From Parachlorella kessleri (taxonomy: Eukaryota; Chlorophyta; Trebouxiophyceae; Chlorellales; Chlorellaceae), in assembly GCA_001598975.1 (NCBI GenBank), contig BBXU01000329.1, positions 1 to 10,557 of the forward strand: a DNA stretch of 10,557 bases, written 5' to 3'. This document shows, in pieces, positions 1-7,808 of this stretch (position 1 is its first letter; every line of letters starts with the position of its first letter). The notes beneath the pieces are model-generated. The model ran no database searches, was not told where the DNA came from, and saw nothing but the letters and a program-made list of their open reading frames with translations. A program made the position numbers and the translations under genes.

Positions 1-25
1 CCCCCCCACACCCCCCACACCCCCA
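1..25. repeat. C-rich short tandem tract
   Basis: Runs of C interrupted by ACA give an imperfect 9-10 base repeat at the left edge of the window. It continues as C-rich sequence to about position 55. No gene is visible in 1-217. The stretch is most likely 5' flank or intergenic DNA of the plus-strand gene that starts at 263. Confidence 0.6.
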
Positions 26-262
26 GTGGGTCCCCCACCACCACTGACTTCCCCTCCTGCGCCCGAGCTGCTGTGCTCGTGCTGAGCAGCCTTGCAGGTG
101 AAGGTGCAGCCTTTGCAGTGAGCATCGGCCGTGATGAACTGACCTCACACAACGGACGCCCAAAGGCTGAACAGGGGCTTGCGGGTTTTTTTAAGGGCTC
201 TGCCTGACGGAAGACTTTAGTGCCTGAGAAGGAGCTTGTTCACATTTAACTTTGCGCTCTTC

Positions 263-2371
263 ATGTCGCTTGGTCGCCTCGTCAGGCCGCCTTCATGCCG
301 TCCTCTACATGGCAGCAGCCCCAGCCCCAAGTACGTACTGCCCTGCCTAAGCTTGCAAAGCCGCCAGCAGCTCCCTCACAGGCGGCTGCCGAGCTACACA
401 GCCCTGCATCCACGCTGTCAGGCACACAAGCGTGTGGAAGTGGAGCAGAGAGCGGAACCAAGGACAGCGGCAGAAGCAACAGCTGCTGAGACCATGGCTG
501 GCGTGGCAGCCGGCGCAGTTCTGCAGGATGAGGTTGAGCGCAGCAGACAGCACATCAAAGAAGAGCAGCGCCGCCTAGCTGACAGCCATGCAGAACCTTA
601 CGACCTGGCCAAAACACGGGTAAGCTGGATTGTGCAACCCCCTTGGGTACGTCAACCACGTCTGCGCTTGCGTGGCTCTCATGCTTTCCAAGGCTGTTCG
701 ACTGATGCTTCATGTACAGCCGTTACCTCGAGGTCTGTATGGGAAGTCTGATTGACCCTAGGCAAGCAACCGCTGCTGACTGGTCCTCATGCCTGGTGCA
801 GAGAATTGTGGAAACCGCCATGCTCGCGGCGGTAACGGGGCTGGCTTATACACTCGCCACGCTCCTCAAGCTGGAAAGCTACCTTGGATACTTCCTCCCG
901 TTGCCGGTCATCATATCGGCGCTGCAGTCGGGGCCAACTGCTGGCTTGAAGACTGTGACCACAGCCTTCCTGCTCCTGTTTAGTGAGTGGCAGCCGTAGA
1001 GAGCCTTACGCACTCTTTGTTCTTTGCGGCGCCCACCTGACAGCGGCAGTGGCCCTGGGCGTGCTTGTTAGTCTGCGGATCCACCCCGTATCTACCCTGT
1101 AGCCACTCAGGGCCCACCTGCCCTTGTGCAGTTCTGATGGGCCCCGTCAAGGCGCTCACATACTTGCTCATCTACGGCGTGCTGTCCCTGGTTCTGGGCA
1201 CGTGCTGGAGCCTCAAGCTGCCCTGGGCCCTGTGCATACCGCTCGCGTCCGGTGCCAGGTATTTGTAGCTTGCCATCCTGCCTTGTAGTTCTGCCACGGG
1301 TGGGCGCCTGCTGGCCGCCCTGAAATGTTTCGTACCCGTCGTGCCAGGACCAGGTGTGAGGACGTTACCTGGTTGCACGGCGAGCAAGTGCCTTGCTCAC
1401 TGCTGGCCAGTTGCGCCTGAGCTTGAGCTTGGCACGTGTGCTCTGGTTGGCTGGTGGCCGCTGTAGGGCACAGACCTGGGGCTAACATGCACAGGAGGCG
1501 GGAACCTCGGTTTGAACTTAGAGGTGTAGGGCCTGCGCCTGGCATGCTTTGCCACATGGATTTGCCTTTATGGTGTGCGCCTGGTCCTGCGGCTGGCTGG
1601 GATCTGCTGTTGTTGTTATTGAGGCGTCAATGCTTTGTTAGGCAAGTTTTAAACAAGCTAGAAGAAAAACATGCAGCTGGATCGCAAACCCCTTCCTAAC
1701 TCCCTCATTTGGAGGCTTTGCAGGGTGGCCGGGTACCTGGTGTATGTGAAGCTTGCGTCGTGGGTGACTAACGAGGACCTGATGATGCTCCTCATCACCA
1801 GCGTCCACTCGCTGCTGGTACGTGCTGCTTTCCAGCCCATGAGCGGCCCTCCTGTACCTGAGATGCTTATGGGGGCAGTGAGCCTGTAGCGGGGATAGGT
1901 AGCGCTAGCTAAGCCGGTTGCAGGGGGTTGGTGGGAGGCTTAACCAGCAGACTGTTCTGGTACTTGGATTTCCCTTCCTTTGCGGGCGATGATATTTCTA
2001 GTAATGGTAAGCGAGAGGGTTGTAAAGCTCAGCAGAAGGGGCACCTCAACTCTGTCCACCATGTAGTGGCTAATCCCTGGAAGGTCTTCTCTACCGTGTA
2101 GCAAACACCCCCCCCCCCCCCTTTCGTCGTGCTGCAGGATCAGATATCCAGCAACCTAGGCGCAGCAGGGGCCCCCAGCATGCTCACCGTCTCTATAACC
2201 ATATGCTCCCTGTTGCTAGTTAATGCCCTCGTTTATGTCGGTATGATGCATGTCCTGTTTGCTGTACTGCTGAGAGGGATGGGCTTGGAGATTAGCCCCA
2301 TGCCCGCAGTCGTGCAGCGGTATATATACCGTGGTGGGCTGCAGCAAGCGGGACTGCAGCAACAAAAGTAG
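263..2371 (+). CDS. Plastid-type DUF2232 (YybS-like) multi-pass membrane protein, five exons
   Basis: Exons 263-619, 802-982, 1132-1258, 1724-1817 and 2138-2371 join in phase 0, 1, 2 and 0 to give 330 residues ending at TAG. All donors are GT (GTAAGC, GTGAGT, GTATTT, GTACGT) and all acceptors are TGCAG. The start at 263 has an in-frame TAG upstream at 218-220. Residues 1 to about 65 are rich in S, P, R and L and poor in acids, like an algal chloroplast transit peptide. Residues 90-117 are charged and helical. Residues 120-315 match what I recall of the cyanobacterial DUF2232 membrane proteins: an opening IVETAMLAA, then LPLPVIISALQSG, LMGPVKALTYLLIYG, a W-rich loop, an RVAGYLVYVKLASW segment, NEDLM, and a last hydrophobic span LLLVNALVYVGMMHVLFAVLL. 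About five or six membrane spans are expected, so location in the plastid envelope or thylakoid is inferred. The molecular function of the family is not known to me. The short tail is Q-rich. The weakest boundary is the GTATTT donor at 1259; a donor at 1252 is an alternative. Confidence 0.85.
2108..2121 (+). repeat. 14-base poly-C run in intron 4 of the DUF2232 gene
   Basis: An uninterrupted run of C lies 16 bases before the exon 5 acceptor. It probably serves as, or extends, the polypyrimidine tract. Homopolymers of this length are prone to length error in sequencing. Confidence 0.9.
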
Positions 2372-2478
2372 CAGCAGAGGAAGCTTGGCGGTGGCAGCAG
2401 TTGCAGCCACAGGGGTAGCAGCGGGTGACAGCAATGACGGCAGCAGGGCAGGCTTCTGTGCTTGGTCGTGTTGATTTG

Positions 2479-2483
2479 TGTAA
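2479..2483 (+). other. TGTAA poly(A) signal of the DUF2232 gene
   Basis: TGTAA is the usual poly(A) signal of volvocine green algae. This copy lies 108 bases after the TAG stop at 2369-2371, and cleavage would be expected some 10-20 bases further on. It is the first TGTAA on the plus strand after the gene. Confidence 0.65.
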
Positions 2484-2700
2484 CTTGGTTTGTTAGCAGT
2501 GGATTGTGCTGCTGCTGCATACCTACAAGGTTTATGACCTAACGGAACCATGGAAGGCATTGTGGTAAGCTGTGCCAGAACAGTGCTGGCCTGTAGTTGG
2601 AGCACTGGGGAGGGGGCCAGCCCATCCATGCAATGGTAAACAGTCCTACTGCAATAATGTACAACAACATTGTGACACCGCTGTACGGCAGTTGAGAAGC

Positions 2701-2705
2701 TTACA
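2701..2705 (-). other. Distal TGTAA poly(A) candidate of the esterase gene
   Basis: The minus strand reads TGTAA here, about 165 bases after the stop codon at 2872-2870. Use of this site would give a 3' UTR of more usual algal length than the nearer copy at 2836-2840 would. Confidence 0.45.
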
Positions 2706-2835
2706 CAAGCCCACCATTTTGCATGCCACCGTCTCCAGGAGAGCTCATATCGTCCTGGGTCTAGCCATTGGAAGCAATAAATTCGGAAACAAATATATGA
2801 TGAAATAGGTGCACTTGTTGTGGATAAGTGGAAGC

Positions 2836-2840
2836 TTACA
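2836..2840 (-). other. Proximal TGTAA poly(A) candidate of the esterase gene
   Basis: The minus strand reads TGTAA only 29 bases after the stop codon, which would give an unusually short 3' UTR. Either this copy or the one at 2701-2705 may be the one used. Confidence 0.4.
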
Positions 2841-2869
2841 AAGTACAAACAGTGCCTGTGAGGCCACTG

Positions 2870-5800
2870 TCACTGCTGTGCTGCACCCCGTGTCACCGCA
2901 CTATTCCCTTCAAAGCCCTGCCTGCTGCCTTCCGGCAAACCCCCTTGCTGCTGCCCCTGCTGCCCTCCTGGCACATGCTCTTCTTGCTGCGGCTGCTGCT
3001 GCCCTGGCTGCTGCTTGCTCTCCTCTCTCTGCTGCTTCGTAGGCCGCTCCACCCCAACCCCTCCCGCCACCGCATTCCCCAGGCCCTCATCACGCAACAG
3101 CCCGTTCAGCAAAAAGATCCACAGCTGGTACGGGCCGGGTGAGCAAAAGTGGGTGCAGTCTGGGTTCAGATGGGTGTAGTGGAAAGGCACCGTTGCATTC
3201 CAAGTCTCCAAGTGGTACTGCCCTAGTCGGCCCACATAGGGCCGCGCCAGCTTGTTGTAGGGGCCGCCCTGCATTAGCAAGAACGTGAGGCATGGCCCCG
3301 TCTTGATGTAGCATGGCGATAGATTGTCCACGTAAGGGCCGCTAGGTGCCTGTGTGGCCACCCTGCTGAACGGGCATGTGAAATTGAAAGCACTGGTGGG
3401 AAATCTAGGACTGTAAGCAATGTTGCAGCAGGCGCTGCAGGGGCTGTGCAACTGGGGTACACGGCAGGGCATCTGATGCTTACTGCAGTTGTTTTTAGAG
3501 GCTTGGAAAGAAACTCAGAATATTTGCTGTGTTGCACTGCCTTCCACTCACCTCCTGGACGATGGTGTTATTATCCAGAGGCGGGCAGCCCTTACCGACA
3601 GCCTCCTTACCGTACATGCCACTGGGAGAGCGGAAGTGCTGCAGACACGGGGGCATAAGGGAAACATGTGTTGACACACCAACGACAGCAGGGAGACGCA
3701 TTCAACCAACAGCGAGCAGGGCAGATGCGTTGGGCAGCAATGTGATGAATCGTGGCCACCGCCTGAACAGCAGTGCAGGGTATCGGATATTGGGGGATCC
3801 AAAGTAATGTATTTGGAGGGTGCCAGGGAACAGAGCATTTGATAATGGAGAGCTCAACCGAGAGGGAGGGACGGCCCAACCGGCAGAGGAAGCAGGGAGT
3901 GACAATGGGAGAAGGAGTGCCATGATACAGGGGGAGCCAGCAAGCATAAGCAGTATCCATATGCAGGAGTCACACAGACCACGTGGGAGCACCGTGAAGG
4001 ATGCAGTCATTGTTCAGACCAGAGACTGTCTCAGGCACAGCCCTCTCCAGCAGCAGCTACCAGGTAGGGAATGACTTTGTTGGGAATGTGTCGGCATCTT
4101 CCAAGAAACCTACCTTGAGGTGCCATTACCTGAGGTGGCGTGTCCATCCAAATCATACGAGGCATCCAGCTGGCGTTGGCCTTCACATAGTCGGCCATGT
4201 GGGCCAGCTGCGCCCCCAGGATGCCGGGGGTGGGCGGGTAGTGGAGTCTGCAGGCGGAAAGGCACAGACACGCAAATCAGGTTAGTCATGCTGAGTCAGC
4301 AGCGTGGGCCAGCTGCCCCGAGTATGGCGGGGGTGGGCGGGAAGTGGAGGGTTACATGGTAGGTAGAGGGTGAGTAATTCTGAGCCAGCAGCGCCCCCAG
4401 GGTGGGCAGACCGTTGCTAGCATTATGCCAGAGCGTAAAAATGCATCCGGGGCTCACTCCTCCTCTTCAAGGCTCTCATGGCCCAGCACGCGTGGCAAAA
4501 AAAGGGCTCACTCACGGCACGCTGGGCCTGCCTACACTGCAGAGCTTGACCAGCGCCTTGCAGACTGTGGATGTAGAAGGCCCTGGGCAATGGCAGGCAC
4601 CGGGTGTGGAGGGTGCTTGGTGACACGCGGATGCTGTTATCCACCAGCAGCTCCCTCACACCAGCTAGAGGGCTCTCCCCAAGGTGTCAGGCCTCGGTGC
4701 CAGTCGCAGCAAACCCACCCAAAGTTGTAGACCATGACGTCGTTAGTCAGCGCCGGGCCGCGCAGCGTGCGCAGCGTGGGAAAGATGTCGCGCGCCATCA
4801 CCCACCCATCATCAGCCCTGATGACACACACCTGCAGGACGAGGGTGGAGCAGCATGCTCAGCATGGAGAGCAGAAGCAACCAAGCACGTGCCAGCAGCA
4901 TTGAGACGACAGGCACGAGTGGGGATGCTGAACACAGGAGATTCTACTCTTCGAAATACGATGAAGTGTGCCGTGCCGGATCATCATCTGCCCCATCACA
5001 AGACTTGGACGTAGCACATACCTGAGAAGAATGCCCTGTGTGCAATTTAAGGGGGACAACACACACGTAAGTCAGCGACTGTGACATTTAAAGACACATC
5101 GGACGTAGGGCACTGCCTTGACAGGGCACCGGTAATCCCATGTCACGGCACAAGAGCAGCATAGACATGCACGGTTGAAAACACGACGAAAAAGAACTTG
5201 TGGAGTAAGCAGAGGCGATGTGTGCTGCCCACCACAAGAGCTGACCCCGGTGAGTCAGGTGCCAGGAAAACACCCACCGGCATTGCTCCGCTGACCCGGC
5301 ATAACGGCATAATGGGATATACATAAGTAATCCGGAATAACTTTCCAGAGCACTGGAAGTAAACTCCACTGACCCGGGATTCCTCAGGGAGCACCCTTGC
5401 ATCCAGCCCAGTCGCTACTGTTCCTTCCTACCTCTCTCTGCTCGCACGATTTCCACCCTTATACCAACAACTCCCAACTCGCCCCGCGCTCACTTTCGTG
5501 TCTTCCACTAAATGCAGGCAGAGAGAATAGCGCTCCTTGGTGACCGTCACAGGCCGTAGTAGCAGCCTCATCTCAGGGTCGTCCGTCACGTTTCTGCAGT
5601 TGCAGCAGGTAAGCACAGCAACCCTGAGAAGCTGCGGTGACCAGCACGGCAAGAAAGTCCTCAGGCAGCACGAACACAGCTGGCCCTGCCATGCGGGGTT
5701 GAGTAATGGCTTTGTACGGGGGAACAAGGCAAGGCGCAGCTGTCTAGAGGACTTGGCAACTATAAGTGCATGCGGGTGTGGCTGCCTGTGGTGAAGGGGG

Positions 5801-7363
5801 CAGCACGGTTGTAAATCAGAAGAACCCAAGTAGGGCAGCAGTAACAAGACTGATGTAACAACAGCAGCAATAAAAAACCAGCCCTCAGCATGGGACAGGT
5901 ACAGCCTAAAGACACCTCCCATGAAAAGGTGTTTCACGCCAAGCACGATGGGCTGGCAGTACGCTGTTAGTCTCAGCTCGAGTCAACTGGACTAGACATC
6001 CATCGAACGGGGCTGCAACTCTAAGGAAACTTATCTTGCATGCAACAGTGTCCAAACATGTTGACCGATGCTCCTGCCTCACCTCCGGACGAAGTCTAGG
6101 GCAAACTCGTGAAGGAAGCACTCCACAGCCAAATAGAAGTGCCAGGTCTGGCTGTCACCCATGAACCACAGGGTCCTGCCACAGCAAATTAGGTAGAGTC
6201 AGCGACAGTGACCCGGCAGACCTTGGCAGCGGCACACCGCCCACAAAGTAGCCCAGGGGACAAGGAAACAGAATTCGATCAGGCGGACCCCGGGCGCGCC
6301 TCTGAGGGCAACAAACATGCTGCCTGTGCCCCAGTCTATAACAATAACCTGTTGGCTTGTGCAACCTTCCCATGCCTTCCTGCCATGGGCAGACCATATT
6401 TCCAAGCAGAGACTGCAACAGGCTCTGACAGCTGGCAGCTAGCCTGGCTCTCCTGCCTTCCAGAGTTCACACAGAGTACCCAGCAGTAGCCAGCCAAAGT
6501 ACCAGCATCCTTACCGCCGCACAGCCAACAGGGGAGGCGCCACGCGCACCTGCCTCGTATCCGCAGGAATAGCTCACAAGGTGTCAGCTCCGCTAAAGGG
6601 TAGCCTTGCCGCAGGAGCTCTCTCAGAACCCTCTGTGACAAGCCCTTGCCCGGCCAGCGCTGCTCACAAAAGCGGTGCTCCAGCACGCAGACTCCACAGC
6701 AGAAGAGGATGTCGTGGGGTCCATTGCAGTGTGGGCAGGTGGCGTTGATGTCTGGCATGGCCGCAGTGTCAAAAAGCCGTGGGGTGGGGCCTGGCAACGG
6801 TACTGGTGGCAAACCATGAGATGAAGGCCGTGCTGCAGGGAGGGAAGCACCAAGTCTTCAAACTCTTAAAGACAGCACCATCCCTGCTGCGCCACGCAGG
6901 CGTGGGGTAGGCCCCAGCGGCAGCACTGCCGGCAGGCCACACACGTTAATTTGGAGGCTGCAGGGAGGCGAGACGACCTTCTTAGGCGGGAGCACTGGTG
7001 GGCGTGGCGCAGGCTTACAGCACCAACGCAGCACCACAGACAGTTGTAGGGGTCAGGTTGACAGTTATCACAGCTGCACCTGCTGCCAGCTGCACCGCCC
7101 TCACCAAGGCCAGTGCAGAGGTCCTCAGGCTCATCCGTTCGTGGTGGGTCGCTAGATGCTTCCGTGACAACAGCTGGTTCGGCTAGGGCTCTGGCTAACT
7201 CGTGCTGCTGGACTTGCACTTCCTGGGAGCGGCTGCTCCAAGTTATAAGGGACAAGCCGTACAACGCTGGAACCAGTGCCAGGGACAGCCCAATGAATGC
7301 CCAGCCACAACGAGCGGTGACGGCATCCCGTCCCTTGCCCGGCTTGCTGTTCTGAGGGGTCAT
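2870..7363 (-). CDS. Trichome-birefringence-like / PC-esterase family type II membrane protein, multi-exon
   Basis: Supported exons on the minus strand, 5' to 3', are 7363-7019 (probably extending to 6874), 6832-6550, 6175-6083, 5593-5494, 4831-4719, 4247-4130, 3638-3552 and 3268-2870 (TGA). Phases match at every junction from 6550 onward. With a first exon of 7363-6874 (weak GTCTTT donor) the protein is 560 residues. Residues 21-42 form one hydrophobic span after a basic N terminus (signal anchor). A cysteine-rich stem with three CxxC...CC modules follows. The junction near residue 258 gives CELFLRIRG|RTLWFMGDS; the Ser of GDS is near residue 266. Later come VMVYNFG|LHYPPTPGILG, WMPRMIWMDTPPQ|HFRSP and, near residues 463-470, NPDCTHFC, the DxxH motif of PC-esterase/TBL proteins. 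Five NxT/S sequons (NAT twice, NVT, NAS, NNT) fit a luminal domain. By family it is probably a wall or matrix polysaccharide O-acetyltransferase or esterase in the Golgi; the substrate is unknown. The last 65 residues are Q-rich and variable. The layout of the stem exons (7019-6833) is uncertain. Confidence 0.83.
4200..4409 (-). repeat. Three partial tandem copies of the LHYPP exon and its flank
   Basis: Copy 1 (4200-4246) is the 5' part of the real exon 4247-4130. Copy 2 (about 4305-4348) repeats it with a few substitutions and a 2-base deletion that breaks the frame, and it lacks the CTGCAG acceptor. Copy 3 (about 4381-4409) keeps only the GGGGGCGC-like core. Copies 2 and 3 are each preceded on the plus strand by CTGAGYCAGCAGCG. 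Both lie in the intron 4718-4248, upstream of the exon in the direction of transcription, and look like decaying duplicates. Confidence 0.75.
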
Positions 7364-7368
7364 GCCAT
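7360..7368 (-). promoter_or_regulatory. Two-codon uORF overlapping the esterase start codon
   Basis: The minus strand reads ATGGCATGA. An upstream ATG-GCA-TGA mini-frame begins five bases before the chosen start, and its stop overlaps that start (ATGA). If the transcript begins upstream of it, ribosomes would have to skip it or re-initiate. It could equally be chance. Confidence 0.35.
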
Positions 7369-7808
7369 GCCGCTACTCCCACGGGGAACAGAACGTTTGG
7401 TGCAGTGAAAGAACAGACAAAGGACAATTGTCTCCACTCATTGGATCAATTGAAGGGTAAACAAGAGCTCTATGCGCCAAACACGACTTTCAAGGCTGTG
7501 TTGAGTCATGCTGAGTCATTTGCTCATTAGAAACCTTCAGTCCTGATCCAGCCCTGCCTTTTCATAGGATGCCCCAAGCAACATGGTGGAGAGGCAGTAA
7601 GTAACTCAGGGCATTGATGATTTCACACTCACTGAGTAATCCTGGCCGCATTTTAGTGAGCCCTTGATACTTCTCCGAGCCTTCACAGCCATATACCAAT
7701 GGCTTGGCAAGTCCGGAATGGACCCCAATCCTTGGAAACCTAAGTGTGCAGCTGAACAACATATGCAACAAGTTCGCTTGCCGCCCACCGGACAGTGCGG
7801 CTCCCGTG
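7364..7808. other. Intergenic: helicase 3' UTR plus esterase promoter/5' UTR
   Basis: These 445 bases lie between the helicase stop (7811-7809) and the esterase start (7363), both on the minus strand. No TGTAA occurs on the minus strand here, so the helicase poly(A) signal is not obvious. A TGAGTCA pair lies near the middle. No further coding exon was supported, although frames remain open in 7562-7808. Confidence 0.6.
7502..7518. promoter_or_regulatory. Paired TGAGTCA (bZIP/GCN4-type) elements
   Basis: Two TGAGTCA heptamers start at 7502 and 7512, exactly 10 bases apart, about 140-155 bases upstream of the esterase start codon. TGAGTCA is the GCN4/AP-1 site and also the GCN4-like motif of plant bZIP promoters. 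Binding here is inferred only from the sequence and its position. Confidence 0.4.

Larger units (their letters stand above)
2372..2869. other. Convergent 3' intergenic region with both 3' UTRs
   Basis: This is the gap between the stop of the plus-strand DUF2232 gene and the stop of the minus-strand esterase gene. Positions 2372-2455 are rich in CAG/AGC triplets, continuing the Q-rich end of the plus-strand gene past its stop codon. The rest shows no exon-like reading frame with splice support. Candidate poly(A) signals for each strand lie inside and are listed separately. Confidence 0.7.

Noticed and set aside
2216..2848. 210-codon minus-strand frame in the convergent intergenic region
   Set aside because: It is the antisense of the DUF2232 last exon and its CAG-rich 3' UTR. 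Its leucine/proline runs follow from the triplet repeats and there is no splice or family support.
2946..3037. CTG-rich plus-strand stretch encoding Leu/Ala runs
   Set aside because: On the minus strand it encodes the Q-rich tail of the esterase-like protein. The plus-strand frames are shadows.
5088..5402. 104-codon minus-strand frame in the long intron 5493-4832
   Set aside because: No family resemblance, and exons 5593-5494 and 4831-4719 join directly in phase 0.
5428..5946. 172-codon minus-strand frame with a hydrophobic stretch
   Set aside because: Only 5593-5494 in it is a real exon of the esterase gene, fixed by splice phases on both sides. The hydrophobic part lies in the intron 6082-5594.
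6199..6405. Minus-strand 68-codon frame in the intron 6549-6176
   Set aside because: The junction from 6550 to 6175 gives a continuous ELFLRIRGRTLWFMGDS, so this stretch is removed as intron.
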